64,000 bases of DNA, taken from the NCBI RefSeq assembly GCF_015832195.1, contig NC_052046.1, positions 32,020,911 through 32,084,910 of the forward strand. The letters are read 5' to 3'. The translations under genes were made by a program, and so were the position numbers. The stretch comes from Motacilla alba alba (lineage: Eukaryota; Chordata; Aves; Passeriformes; Motacillidae). The notes beneath the pieces were generated by a model that ran no database searches, was not told the origin of the DNA, and worked only from the letters and a program-made list of their open reading frames with translations. Below, piece after piece: positions 1 through 13,780 of this stretch. Within the stretch, counting starts at the first letter, position 1; each line of letters starts with the position of its first letter.

Positions 1-3000
1 AAATATAAATTAAATTAAGTATAACATGTAGCAGTTATGGCAGTGGTATATGTATAACAATGTGAACAGTTTCTGAGAGAAGAATAGAGAAAAGTTAAGT
101 CATTTATCCCCTTTATTTACCCGACTTAAAATTAAATCAATGTATTGAGGGATTGTAATTTGATGTGTATTTTGTGGGCATTTTGCTGCTCTGTCTGTCA
201 GAAATATTTAAGAATTACCTCCACTGTGGTAATTGTTTACAAAGCAGAAGGACATGCTAAGCAGTTGAAGATTACAAAACACTTTAAAAAGGAATTTGGA
301 GTGATATAAACTAGTACTTAAATGTTGCTAGATAATGGGAATGGCCCAACAACTTAAATGCTTGGGGAAAAAAAAAGAGCTTTAAATGTCTTAAAAATCC
401 TTTCAATTTCTTAAAAAATATGCTTTTTAGAATGGGACAGGTAATTTTTACAGTTGTAGTTTTTGCTGTATTTTTAAATGAGTAGCACTTCAGTAGTCAA
501 AGATTTGCAGACGATGTGATAGATGATGCCTAGTGACAGGAATCACGTCATTCCACCCTGAATGGATAGTATTTTAATGAAAAGCTTAGCAAAGTGATTA
601 TATATTAAACAATATTTGCAGCAGGTGCATAAATCATAAAATACTGCCTTGAAGAGAAAGAGGTATTGGTAGATTACTTTTAATATCAATGCACTGCCTG
701 AAGGTCAATAGCAATGAGCACATTTGGGGAAAAGTATTTTTTTTCATGTCAGCATTGTTTATTTTAACCACCTTATTATTATTCTTCAAATGTTCTGCTT
801 TTCTCTCTTGCCTGAACTTGTTTCCCCTCCATTTTCCCTTACTTGCACCAGTCTTGACAGTGCTCTGATGTTCTATGTATGCATTTGTTGAAATGCTAGA
901 GGTTTATTTTTTCTGAACTGATCTCCAGTTTTGAGGGAATTAGCACTATTAATACTTACCTAATTAGTACACTTTTGAGGTCCATAATAATATTTTAGAT
1001 TTCTTTTCCTTCCCCTGCAAGAAATCCCTGCAATTATTTTATTAGGTGTGCTTAAGAAAGACGAGGACACAGAATAATGGTAGCACTTTCAATTAAAATA
1101 TTCTGTTTTCACTAGTATATCTCTGACAGCAAAAAGTAGCAGAATGGAAAGCTTGCTTTCAGTGTAGGTCCAGCTCCAGACCTGTATACTCTTTCCAAGG
1201 TTAACTTTGGGTTAACATTGCAGAAGCGTATGGATGACCATATTATGCTCTTTCAGTTTTTTTTTCCCCTTATGTTTTAGTTATTTCTGAGACATTACAT
1301 AAAAGGAGGTTTTTCTTATCTACAGTAAAATGTAAATGTAATCAATTCTGATTGAACAGCCTTTTAAGTTGACTTTCTTCTGAATCCTGTAAGTCTGGTT
1401 CTCACAGCATAATGCTATTCTCCCTGCTGAACTGAAAAATATGCTGGCCTGTTACTGTGAATATTATTTCTTTTGGAGTGAAGAGAGTAGTAAAAGAGCA
1501 CAGATCATCTAGTCTTAAATCTTCTTGCAGAAGCAAGAGCTAAGTCCCTCTGGATTTCTCCTGGTGAAAGTGTAGGAAGGAGACTGCTAACCTGAGACGC
1601 AGTCATTTAGAATGTGATTCACATATAAAGAGAGATTCAACAGTTCTAAGAGGTGGAGGGGCAAAATGCTTGGGTGACACGGGACAATTTGAGTGCAAAG
1701 ACACTGGTTGAAAAAGAAGTAAATGGATCTCTATTCTTTGGGTCACTTTCCACCATCCTGAAGAAGCCGCTTTGTTTCCTAAAGGGAAAGAAATTGATTA
1801 TTTTGATGAGTGAGAGACTGTTTCACACTCTAGACGCCCTCAGGGAATCACTTACAGGTCACAACCGCCCCATGATGAAGGTTGAGTGGCTATGCATGTA
1901 CCCCTGTGTCCAGGTGTGCACATCTGGATCTCATCTGAGTTATACTGTGTTCCAGCATGCACACTGTGTGTTCTATTACACAAATAAATAATTCTGTTGC
2001 CTTGAAAAAGTGGTGAGCTTGTTTCCTCTCCTTAATTATCTCTGCATGAGGAAAGTACAAAGCCAGAACACCCCAATTCCATCATTTTTTACAGCATCTC
2101 AACATGTCTGAGTTACTAGTCACTGTTTTATCTCCCTTGAAGAACTGTATTCTTTATTCTGAACTTTCAGACTCACAGGTCTGTAATGTCTCTGTCCCTA
2201 ACAGCAGCATCATTATTCTTACCCCATTTAGGTGAAACTGTGTTTACTTGGATACAAGCCAGGTGAGCCAATTGTCACTGGCTATCTCTGCAGTGCTGCC
2301 TGGAAAAAATTTTGAATTTTTCTAGCTTCCTTGGTTGTTGTGGACAACAATGGCAGTCAGTGGCCCTCAGGAACTTTTGACATCCCTAATCCCTTAATTA
2401 ATAGTTTATTTTCCTCCTTATTCCATACTCATTATTTTTCCTAGGCACGATTGTTTTGGTTTACGAATAATGTGAAGGCTGTAGTTTAGCTGAAAACAAT
2501 TGTGAGAGAGGAAAGCATGACTTCAAAAATGCTGCTTGTGTTGCCAAATGCAGTATTTAATTTGGCTTTGCTTCCTTACTAATTATCTCTTCAATAAGGG
2601 ATCTCAGAACTTTTTTTCATGTTTCATTATTCCTTGTTATCATAGTTTACAGCCTGAAGTTGGTGACAGGATGCTTGCCTTCTCTTTAGAAAGTTTCATC
2701 TTTTTAAAAGATGGAAATTAAATTTGATTTTAAAAACTCTGTGTATTCTGACTTGAAGCTGTACTTATGATTAGTAATTTGGTAAAAATGATTAATTTAT
2801 CTAGTTGTTTACATGAAAAGTGCCTGTATTCTGGTTAAAGGTGAACCAAATATTTTTTAACGGTATTTTAAACATTATAAATAGCTGTACAAATTTGTGA
2901 AAACAAAACTGAGTAATCTTGTCTGTATCTGCCCTCTCACTCCTCTAAAATCTTTGGAAGTCTGCATTAAGACAACATTTTTGGTCTTCAGAAGACAGGA

Positions 3001-3490
3001 TATAATACTAACAAAAAATAATTGCAATAGGAGCAACACACTTCCTGGACTGAATGCTCTCTCTTCCATAAATGTCTGACTTTCTAGACGTCTGGCAAAA
3101 CAGCCTGTGATGTCTTCCAGGTCAGTTAGTAGCAATCTCAATTGTCACTGCAAACTCATTTAGTATTTCAGACCCAAAACTGTTCTTCTTTAACTGGGTA
3201 TGATGCAAGAGATCTCGTTCTGAAGCAGTGAAGTAAATCCACTTGCAGGAATTTAGTTCTCTACTTGAAAATACTAGCATACTTGTTTTTCTCACATTCC
3301 AGAGAGCAACACAGACCTACATCTAATGTTCCACTCAACATCTGTTTCAAATATTTTTGGAGAGAGTTCTCTCTTTTTTTATGGTAGTTTGTAATGATTA
3401 GCATCTCATGCATGGCTGCTTTTATGCCGGTAAACTGAAGGATAATATGCCTATATAAGACTGTGTCAGCTGCTGTTTAAAGCTGCAGCT
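1..3490. other. Unique AT-rich noncoding DNA, no gene seen
   Basis: No recognisable exon, repeat family or RNA gene is visible. Open frames on both strands are short, the longest being 112 codons at 1653-1991 and opening only with GTG. None resembles a known protein. A minus-strand donor-like match (read on the plus strand as ACTTACCT, near 955) has no good acceptor partner. Interpreted as intergenic or intronic sequence. Confidence 0.7.
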
Positions 3491-3494
3491 TGGG

Positions 3495-3620
3495 GTGTGA
3501 GGCGTTCTTCCAAAGCTGGTGTCTGACCTTGATCTGTTGTCATAGCTGAAGTGTTTAATCTCCCTGAACCTCATGACCCCTCAGTCATGCAGCATTAGGC
3601 AATATTATGTAGGGCTTAAA
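3495..3620 (+). repeat. Possible ancient MIR/tRNA-type SINE fragment
   Basis: The stretch carries, in order, TGACCTTG, then a TTTAATCTCCCTGAACCTCA-like block, then an AATATTATG tail. This is the order of the conserved core of MIR-like SINEs (TGACCTTGGGCAAG, CTTAACCTCTCTGAGCCTCAG, then a TAATA-rich tail). Spacing is disturbed and identity is low, so chance similarity cannot be excluded. No intact A/B box pair is visible. Confidence 0.25.
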
Positions 3621-3624
3621 AATT

Positions 3625-6600
3625 TTTCTGTAATCCTCAAAATTAACTTTTTTTTTTTCCTTTTTTAAAAGAGTATTGATCAATGGCATTTATTTAAGGA
3701 CAGGATAGACTTATCTAGATTCCTGAAAATGTACATATGCTGTAATCATTCCCATTTCTAGTGCATTTAATATTGACATGGATCAGTAACAATAATACTT
3801 TTCTTAATGTGGCCATTTTTGCTCTGAAGCCTCTCAACAGTGACAAGGTATTTTCCATATTGCTCTGGATCCCATTTGTATTGAAAGTAGAGGATAAGAC
3901 TTCCAACAGAAACTCCAAATGTTTCATGGAAGTGATAAGAAATATCTTTCTTTTTAAGGTGAAGAAACTGAATCAAAGAAGTCCAGCATGGAGACTGACC
4001 ACAGGAGAGAAGTCTTGACATACCTGTGTCACTTCCAGCCATTACATCTTATGTCTTTTTTAGGCACCACCACAGGAAGAGACATCTGTCCTGACTTTTC
4101 CTTTTTGCAATTTGGATGCACCATTTAATTTTCCCCATAACTGGAAGGTTTTTTCAGTATTCCTCTGTAAGGGGACAATGATTTTGCTTGTATTTGTTTG
4201 GTTAAATTTCTTTTCTAGGTTGTTTATACTCATAGCAGCTGCTTGTGTTTACTGAAATTAGAACTGAGTATTTTTTGACAGTTTTTCTTTCAACAGTAAT
4301 GCAATTTAATGTTGCTTTGGTCAGTTAAACCTCCAAACAGTTCCTTAAAATAGGAAACATTTTTATCAGAGAAGCATTTTGGTATTTTAATTTTAAAGTT
4401 TTTGTTTTGAAATTACTTTGAAAAGTTGTAGTATATTCAGCTTATTTCATGTATCGAAAGAGAATTTTCAGTATACAAAAGTGCATTTGTTTGCAAATGT
4501 CTTGTTGCCACAAGATGTCTCTGTCCTTGTACTCCCTATAAACGAACATGCTATACTGTTAAGTCACACCTGAAAGAGAGGAAATCCAGTGGAACTTAAA
4601 AAATATTGTAAACTAGAAACAATCTTTACGTTTTAATTTTCTCTTGATCAGTTCTGAACTATAAATTAGCAGGAGGTTTATATGTTCAGAGTGTTACTCT
4701 CTGAAATTCTTATATAACTATCTGGGAACATTAAATGTAATCTCTCCTTAGATTTAGAAGGTTGTAAATTGGTTTGATTTTAGTCTGCATTTTAAAGTGC
4801 TGTTTCTAGGTCTAGGCTGTAATGACAGTCTTTTGTTTGAATAAATCAAAATAAAGTAATTAGAATAAGTAAACAAGAAGCAAGATTGAAGATGTTTAGA
4901 ATCAAATGAGTGTTTAAAAAATAGAAAAACCCAATGGGGAAAAAAATGGAAAACTGGTGAATTGCATGATCAAGCTCTGAGGAGTAGTTTGTAGAAAAAT
5001 AATGATTGCTTTAGTTATATCATAACATGAAATCTATCCCCCTCTGATAGCAAAGTCTAGAAATTCATGGACACAGAACACATCTGTTTTCTCTCTCTTT
5101 TCCCTTCCCTATCAAACCTGTGTTGTCATGACATGCTGCTTCACTGTCAGCTGTGACTGTAATCAACGCTCACTGTGGGACTGTGCTTGGAGAAATATAA
5201 TTGGGAGAAAGTAGATGGTTTGGGAACTCCCATCATCTCTACCTAGGGAAGCCAGCTTTGCATCCCTGCCTGTTTTCCATTGATGATTATTCTGGTCCTG
5301 GACATTACAGATTTGCAATTTAAAGACTTTAGTTCTCATGAGGCTTCATTTTACGATACTGCATAACTCTTTGTGGAGTTTAAGAGATCTCTGTGTTGAA
5401 AACTCTTTTTAAAGAGTTTGAAAATACTTTCTAAGCTACATGAAATAGCTTTACAGCCACTGAAGAAAAATAAAGCCATGTCTGACTATACTTTTTTGAA
5501 TGCCAATGCTGTTGAAAAAAAAAAAAAATCTGACCTTTCTACTGCCTGCCTCTGTCAGGAGAGCTGTCCAAAGCCACATGAAGGAAAAATGTCTTCCAAC
5601 TTTACCTCTGACTCCATTCCAGGTCTTAGATGTGATAGCCAAATACCAGGGTGAGAAATGCTTCTCAACATCTGCCCTTTAGACTGCTGTGCAGAAGGGG
5701 AAAGATGCAGCTCTGAACTTCAATGCTACAGCAATCAGGTTTCCTTTGCAAAATACGTGAGGCCTGAAATATGTTAAGTGTGATCAAAAATTCTCAGAAT
5801 ATGGCTTTTCCTCTCTATGCTAATCAGGCAATGAGAAAAAAGCCAACTCCTCAGAATTTGAGACTCACTACTGTTTAAAACCTTGGCAAATACCATGGTA
5901 TGTGAATACTTTAAATGTCAATGATATCTTTTCTGAGGAGATCGGGTTTTTGCAGGAGAGAGTGCAGAATATCAATCAACTGTAACCCAGTGGCCTGTTA
6001 CTCATTGGGCTTAATAGCAGATGTGTGTATAGCTTTAAATCGATGGCAGAGACAACTGCTTTGGGAAGAACCACCTTGAACCATGGAAAGTATTTTAAGC
6101 ATGTAGGGCTTCCTGTTGTTTTGCCTTTTAAAATTTGGCTTCATTGACTTGTAAATGAAACTTGGTCTCTTTCCAGATATTTTTGTGGGGCTCTTGTTCT
6201 TTGGGGGGGTCTTAAAAATTTACTGCAATCACTTTCTTGTAAAGGATTGAAGTTTTCACCTTTTGTTCCCCTTCTCTATCTGTAGTCTGGCTTACCTTTA
6301 AAAACAGTATCCTTGCCCAACTTGAGCAGCCTTTTATGTGTTGATTCTCTGTCTCATCTTGTAAGTAGTGCTTCTGAATATTATCACTCATTTAAATATC
6401 TTCACCAAAGTTAAACTATTAGTTTTAATGGTATTATAATTATCACACCCTGATGATATCCCCATCAGCTAAGAAGTCAGGAAAAAAATCTGTTTAAGCT
6501 GTGCTGCCCATGAAAATATTGTCTTCTAAAGCCATTGCAGAGCTTTGAAGATCATCCATCTAAGAAACTGCAAGGAAGACTCTAGGAGATGGTTTAAATT

Positions 6601-8640
6601 GAGCAGAAAAATCTGACCTACAGCTACTTTTTTTTTCCATCAGGTTTCTCTTTTCAGCTCCTGAGACCAAGCAGAGTCTGATTTGCTTTGTACACTACCT
6701 TTCACTGTGGGAGAGTTGTTGTTAGTTAGTTTTTCACTTGGCTGCTTGACCATCACTAGATTCCTGTAATAATTTTCTTGCACTCCAATATGATGTAAAT
6801 TAAACATACTCATGATGTAAATTTAAACACATTTAAAAGCATATAAAAGAAACTATTATTCTGTCAAGCTTACTTTAAGAATCAATGAAGGTATTTGCTG
6901 GTCAGACAAGACTTATTCATACTTTGGCAGAATCTGAAGATGCATTTGGTTAAATTGCCATTCTTTTCATATGACTCCATGTGTTTTATCTGCTTCAGTG
7001 TTTTGGTTAGTTTGCTGGTGCCAGATTCTGTTCAGCCAGAGCAGCAAGGAGGTGCCAAGCAGCAGCTTAGCAGCCTCAGGAGTTTTGGTCATCCCTCCCC
7101 TTTTTCAGAGCAGCCTGAAACTGGCACATTTCCCCCTCATTTCAAGGTCTTTGCTCACTGCATATTGCTGGTCCAGAAACTTTCACCTTCAAGTGCTCAC
7201 TCTAACTGTTCTTATTTTCAGGGGGCAATAACTGCAGAAGGGGAGAAAAAAAAAAGAAAAGAAAATAAGTACAATATTCTAGAAAATAAGTACAATATTC
7301 TGCACTGGAATTTTAATAAACCTCTTTCTAGAGACAAAGTTTTTTTATGCTTTGGAGTTTTTTATGCTTTAAAATGAGAAAGAACAGTAAACAAAATGGA
7401 GCACGTTTAGGATGAGAAAGTCTGTGTTAAATTTGTCTGTAAGAAAACCAAACTGGAAGATGTATTTTGTCAAGCCTGCATGTAACATCCTTGAGAAAAG
7501 GTTGTATGAAAAGTCTTGTAATAAATAGCTGTTTTCTTAGCACTTCATTCTACATTATTCTACTTTTTGGGGGATCTTAAATGTTAGCATATTGAAAAGT
7601 CAAAGCTACCCACACTGACACATGGTTAATTTTGTAAATTTACAGCCTCTGAGACCTTGCAAAATGTGATCATCTAGTCTGAACGGTAGTAGACTAAAGT
7701 TATTTTGTGAACTTGAATTCAGTTTTTAGGGGAAAAGACCTTATGTCAAATGGCTGGTCAGGAAAAATCTGTTATGACCTATAATGCAGTTTTGTACTGA
7801 CTTTAAACAGCTCCAGCTTCCATCCACTTGATGATGTTATGTTTACATTACTTATGATATGTGGAGATTTTTAAAGTCGTGTTAGGTACTTACAATATTT
7901 TACCCTTCTGTTTGAGGAATAAAGGAGACTGAAATGCTGCAGTTTCTCATAAAGAATGCATGACAAATTTATTATTTTTGGTGGATTTTTCCAATTTTCC
8001 TTTGATTTACCAACTTTCATCTTCATCCTAAAGTATTGACACCGGCTTGGAATGTAGTTGTAGAGTGCTTATACTGGGTGATTGAAGTCCTCAGAATTTC
8101 TCTGTTTATGCAATCAGGTAGAGGACCTACACTCTATCCTCTTGACCTGGGAGCTGCTGTTCAGCTTTTTGCTAGCTGTGATTCTTATGTCCTCTTTGGA
8201 TTTGCAACTGCCCAATATGATTTCCCATTTTGTAAATATTTACTTCACTTTAATATTGCTCCAGTTTGGGCTAATGTAAAATACAGACTGTAGCTGTGCT
8301 CTCTGTAGCAGCAGAAAAACAATCTCTGATTTCGTGCAATCCAAGGTGAGGCATTCCTACAGGATGTTTTTTTTCTCTGAGAGATTATGAGCTGTAATTA
8401 TTTTTTTTTATCCATTTAACTTCTGTTATTGTGTTTTGTAGCCTTCTAGTTTATAATTTGGATTTTTTTGTGGTGTTATGTTAAATGTTTTATAAAGGTC
8501 TGACTAATAGTGGATTGAATATTTTGTGGTGGATTGACCTTACTGGCTGCTGATTCCCACCAAGCCATTTTGTCCCTACCCCCTCATCAAGAGCAAAGGG
8601 CAGAAAAATATGACAAAAAACTCATGGGCTGAGATAGGAA
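3625..8640. other. Unique AT-rich noncoding DNA
   Basis: Nothing recognisable as a gene. The longest open frame in the whole window is here, ending at 7377. It opens at TTG 6895, and its first ATG is at 6940, leaving about 145 codons. It has low-complexity Lys-rich and repeated segments near its end because it runs through a 21-bp tandem duplication. It matches no family I recognise and is probably chance. A run of 14 A lies at 5515-5528. Confidence 0.65.
7260..7301. repeat. 21-bp perfect tandem duplication
   Basis: Two adjacent identical 21-bp copies, each containing AAAATAAGTACAATATTCT, occupy 7260-7280 and 7281-7301. They sit just after an A-rich stretch. This is a local duplication, most simply explained by replication slippage. 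Confidence 0.9.
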
Positions 8641-8645
8641 TAGGG

Positions 8646-9079
8646 AGGAGGAATGCCAAGATCATTAGGAGGATGGAGCACCTCTCTTATGAAGAAAGGT
8701 TGAGAGAATTTTTTTTTTAATTCAGCAAGGAAAAGAGAAAGCTTCGGAGTGACCCAATTGTGGTGTTTTAGTACCTGAAAGGAACCTACAAGACAGGAAC
8801 AATTTACATGGACATGTAGTGACAGCGTGAGGGGGAATGGATTCAAACTAAAAGAGAGCACATTTAGATTAGTTCTTGGGAAGAAATTATTTACGCTGAG
8901 GTTGGAGAGAAACTGGAACAGGTTTCCCAGAGAAGTTTGTCAGCCCGATCCCTGGAAGTGTTGAAGGCTGGGCTGGCTGGGCTCTGAGCACTCGGGTCTG
9001 TTGACAGGTATTCCTGAGGGCTGCAACTTGATAATCTTTAGTGCCTCTTTCAACCCAACCCATTCTATGATTCTATGAG
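8646..9079 (+). mobile_element. CR1 LINE, 5'-truncated 3' portion
   Basis: The tract follows the 3' part of avian CR1 in order: a GGATGGAGCACCTCTC block, GAAAGGTTGAGAGAATT, GTACCTGAAAGGAACCTACAAG, GAATGGATTCAAACTAAAAG, ACTGGAACAGGTTTCCCAGAG, CCCTGGAAGTGTTGAAGGC, and a terminal CATTCTATGATTCTATGAG octamer-like tail. CR1 is a non-LTR retrotransposon that usually inserts 5'-truncated and ends in short octamer repeats rather than poly-A. This copy is diverged, lacks the reverse transcriptase region and is a dead fossil. The 5' edge is approximate; the 3' edge at the second octamer is clear. Confidence 0.93.
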
Positions 9080-12000
9080 TTTGTATGTGTGTTATTACAA
9101 GGTAAGATGTGTTTGCATTTGGAGAGAATTGGTTTAAAACAACCATGTGTCAGACTTACAGGTTTTCTTTTTTCCTCCTGATTAAATAATACCTAGGTTA
9201 GTGAATCTGCTGTTTTGACTTCAGTGACATTTCTCAGGTCCTTAGAGCACAGTGTGTTCTCAGACTTGTAGAAGTACAGCTGTATCCAGAGCATTTGAGT
9301 CCCTACAATGAGAAGCAAGGAAAGACAATGTCATATTTTTAAAGTTTTTCCTCCTCTTTCTTTTCTTCAGAGTTACTTGGCAGCTGATGTTTCTTAAGCC
9401 ATTTTAGTGTTGTTTATGCATCTTCAGTCACAGATGGTTTGAATTATCACTCTATCATTTTTACTGCCCTTCATTTTCCACGCTATTTTGTCTGAGCCCT
9501 GTGAAGGATGCTCAAACCACTACGATCAATTTGCATCAATGGCATAGAGCTGTAGTATTACAATAGGGCTAGCCATTAATGGGATACTATTTGCATTTGT
9601 TTAAAAGAACAATTTTTCCTCTGGCTCCCTCTTAGCAGTATATTGTGAATTCCTTTGATCATTTCCTGCTTCCACTCTTGAATCCATTTCCATTTCCTAG
9701 ATAAGGCTTTTACTATTAGCCCATTTTCCGACCAGTCTTCTTTCAAGAAATGTTTAGTGCACAAAATCAAAATAGAATCTCATCTTTAGAGGTTGTGCTT
9801 TTCTCTCACCTTAGTTGGAACTTGTTTCTGGTGGACTTTTTACTATTGCTTGATGTTTATTGTAAGATGTTTGTTATATGATGACATGGGAAAACATTAG
9901 AAATACGTGTTCTATACAAAGTACTAATAAAACCTACATACAGTTCCAAGAAATGCTTGTGGGTTTCTTCTTTCTGGTGCTTCAACTTTGGCCTAGAAAC
10001 AGCTGTAAATTAGAAAAATAACAACATTGACTTATATTCTTGTAAAACTGTTCTGAGTTTAGCTTAATGGCACAAGCAGTTCCTGCCACTAATTTAGTTT
10101 GTGTTTGGCTGTATTAAAATGTGCAATAGTGGGCAAAACTTGGTCATCACATTTTGGTGTGAGGGAGGCACAGGCTGCTATTCCATGTTTATTCATGTAA
10201 TGTCTGTACATTAGTAGATCACCTGATTTCACTATTAGGATTATATCAGTCATAAACCCACACCAGTCCTCCTGTAAGTTATGCAAAAATGCAAGTAACA
10301 CCATGATGCTTGTGGGAGAACAGGCAACATGTGCTGGAAGAATGCACTTGTCAAGCAATCGTTTTGTCAAAAAATCTTTCAAAATGTTCTGAACAAGTTT
10401 GGATAAACTGAGATCATGCTGATTTAGTGCTTAATTTGGGTTGCTTAGGTCAGTGTCTTATTTTTTTTTGTGCAATAACAGTCTTGTTAAAACATGTGAA
10501 CATGATTGCAAGGGCTCATCTGCTTTTAATCTTAGACATGGTTATAGCTTGCAGAAAATCAAACTGACATTTCAATGACTATTTTTTTTTCACATAGTGA
10601 AGAACTATTGACTTAGGCTTCTTCGGGCTTTTTAGCAAGACTACCCAACAGGTTTTATTAAAAAGGAAATACTGACCAGGAGGAAGCTATTTGTATCACA
10701 TCACTGTTATTTTCTGCAAAAGTATATGCTGTTTTGTGGGAGAAAGATGGTTGGAAATAAGCAGCAGGGTGTAGGAGTTCCTAGTGAGGGAAAGATGCAG
10801 GAAAAGGGAGAAAAAGGTAAAGGAGTCATTTTGGGGCTTACTGGGGTGATGACTGCATGTTGAAAAGGCAGGCTAACAAAAAAACCCCAAACTGTGTTGA
10901 GAAGTTGGAGGGGATTTGAGCAAGGAGACTGGCAGGAAAGACTGGAAATAGACCACAAAGACCATGTGCCACAGGGTAAACTGGCTGCAGTTTATGGAGC
11001 TCAGACCAAGCTACGCAGCCTGTTAATGTCCAAGCCCTTTTCCCTGCAAGAAATGCTGGGCACAGAAGGTCACGGTGAGGAAGGACACAGTACACAAACC
11101 AACTCTTCTGTTGAGGAGTAAGATCTATTGAATTTTGTGGGAGTGAAAAAATGGAGATCAAGTAGGTTGGATGCCTTTAATTACTTGGCAGTAATTCTTT
11201 GTGTCATGACAGAATGCACTTCACAGAAATCTTGGAAATTTGTAGTCATGAAATGCAATCCATTGGTGTAATATTTTGTAGTGCATTGTGCCTATCTAAG
11301 GAAAATCTGACTTAAATATTGAATTGCTGTAAACAGTTGAAAATTTGCAATATATTTTCCAAATGGTATGTAAAATTCCTAAAATATTCTGCATCAGAGT
11401 TATAGAGTCAATACCTGTGATATCCAAAATAGATTTTTTCCTTTTTACTTTGGGTTACATTGCACTCTTTTCTGTAATGGGGTAATTTCAGACTTTGTAT
11501 TTGTGAAAATGTGAAAATGTGGAATCTTACACTGTGTTATTTCTGGTTTGTTAGTTCTGGAAATCTCTTGCAGACTGGTGCTTTGCTCTCTGAAGAGATA
11601 GTCCTTTCTGCACTGGCACTTTATTCTGTATTCTTCACACCATTACTTCTGGTTTACGGACATCAGAAAGCTAGGAAAGTGCTTGTCAGATGCAGTTTTC
11701 TGTGACTTGACCTTCACTTTGTTCCAGAGAGGGTCTTAAAGGTGATGAGGAGAGAAAACTTAAAAATCTCTCACACATAGCACAGAAGATGTGATCAAAT
11801 ATTTTGGCTAAGAGGAATTGTTGATGTACTCAGGTTTTAAAAGAAACCCCATTCATTTAAAGAAAAATAAATATAGTCGAGAGCCTTTAAACAAGTAGGA
11901 ATCAAACACAAGGAAACAATTAATAGTTCAGTTATTGTCATGTCTCAAGTCAGCCATTATTCAGCACCAGAACCCTTTCCTTGCTTTCCTCAGTTACTCC

Positions 12001-13780
12001 ACCTGTCTATGCTGACATGTCCTGTGCCTTATTCTTTTCTTTTCTCATGAAGTTTCTCTACACATGCACAAATGTGAAAACTGAAACAAGTCAGTCCTCC
12101 TATTTTGGCATATAACATCAGCCCATATAATTAAAATTCCTTAAGAACTTCCAGTATGACTTCTGGTTTGTCTGATGACTTTTATTTTTTCAGCCCCTCT
12201 AGTCAAAAAACATTTCACTGTTCCCTTGGGCTTGAGATGAAAGGTGATTTGGTTTACCAGTTTCAGTCTGGTTTCTCTCAAGCCATAATTACATTACTAT
12301 TTTCTATACATCATAAAATTGAAGATTGAGAATTGAACTGTCAGTGCTGGTTACACAGGTATTGAGGAAAGAAATAGGTAAGGAAATGTATGTGCAAGGG
12401 TTTTAAAAATGGAGAAGGAATTTGTAGGTAAAAGCACCTCTCTATTCCTTTAGGCTTTCCTGAGCCTCAGAGCAATAAATCAAAGAGGAAAAGTTATTTT
12501 GTTTAGTTGAAAAACTATAAAAACTTAGCTAATAATCCAGGAGTAAAATATGATGGGGAAGAAGTTATATTCTGCATAACTAAGAATGAAATTTAAACTA
12601 CAGAAAGAAGTTTAGCTCTCAGATGAGCTCAACTGCCACAATCCTAGTAAGAATTTTCTGTTAAAATCCATGTGTGCACTTAAATTTCCTAGTGCTACAT
12701 GTTGGTTCTGCACAACTCACATTCTATTTATACTATGTAATTCTCTTACATATAATGTAGTAGGATTTATATATCCTAAATCAGGTTACCTAATCACACC
12801 TAGTATTTTGTGTATTTACTGAACAATCAAACAGCAATCATAACAGCGTATGGGGGAAATAATTTGTGCTTTCCCCTGGAGGAATGAATGTAAAGTATGT
12901 TGCTTCTGTGTTCTTTTTCCCTGGTAGAAGCTTATCTTAGTAATTAATTGTATGCTGAAAATAATTCTGAAAAAACCTGGGTAACTGCACATTACTTTGC
13001 ACTGCCCTTGGATAATGCACCAATTCTGTACTGCTGTGCTTAAGCAGGATTAACAGAGACAGAACAGTAGCCATAACATTTTATCCTTATTAGTAAAAAA
13101 AAAAACAAACAACTGGGATACCCTTACAAATGCTAATTCTGTGACTTTTTAAAGCCCAGAGGGCATGGCATGAGGAATATAGTGTCTTGCAGGGCTGTCA
13201 TAGTTTGTTGAAAACCTTGAAAGCAGTGTGAAATTTCATATTTTTTCTGTTATCTACATGTCTTCTTCTACTCTAATAAGGATTCTATTAAGACAGCCAT
13301 TTTACTGTCCTTTAAAACCCTAATGAAATTATTAAAAATAAAAATCATTAAAATGTCAGGCTGACTTTAATTTTCTTTATTGTCCAAGAACTTAAATTAG
13401 TCAACATAATGTGCTGCTTTAATGTGTTGCCTCATTCTCTTTTATATTTGCTTCAGTGCTATTATTAACAAAAAAAAAAACAACCCAACTTTTATTAATA
13501 TTTTTTCTTAGTAATAATTAGTAATATTCTTAGTATATAATAAAATTCTTAGTAATAACTAATATTTTTTTCTTTCCATTTTTCAGTAATGGAAAGTCTA
13601 ATTTTATAATGCAAATTACAACTGTTCTGGTATATGCACAAAATAAGTGAAATAACTCTCAACATTCAAAAATATATAATTGAAATTGTGAAGGCAGAAT
13701 GATTAGTGGAGGAATTTCTTCTGCTTTTGCATGGTTGCCACCATTAATGAGCAGAAAGGCTTGAGAAGAAGGCTAGAAGT
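9080..13780. other. Unique AT-rich noncoding DNA
   Basis: No gene or repeat family recognised. Overlapping open frames on both strands near 10707-11161 reach 107 codons but share no motif with known proteins. Homopolymer A runs occur at about 13097 and 13470. Between about 13470 and 13620 the sequence is extremely AT-rich with repeated TTAGTAATA-type words. Confidence 0.65.

Noticed and set aside
6940..7377. 145-codon frame from ATG (160 codons from an upstream TTG)
   Set aside because: No recognisable domain. It runs through an A-rich stretch and a 21-bp tandem duplication that produces repeated peptide, and its length is within chance for 64 kb.
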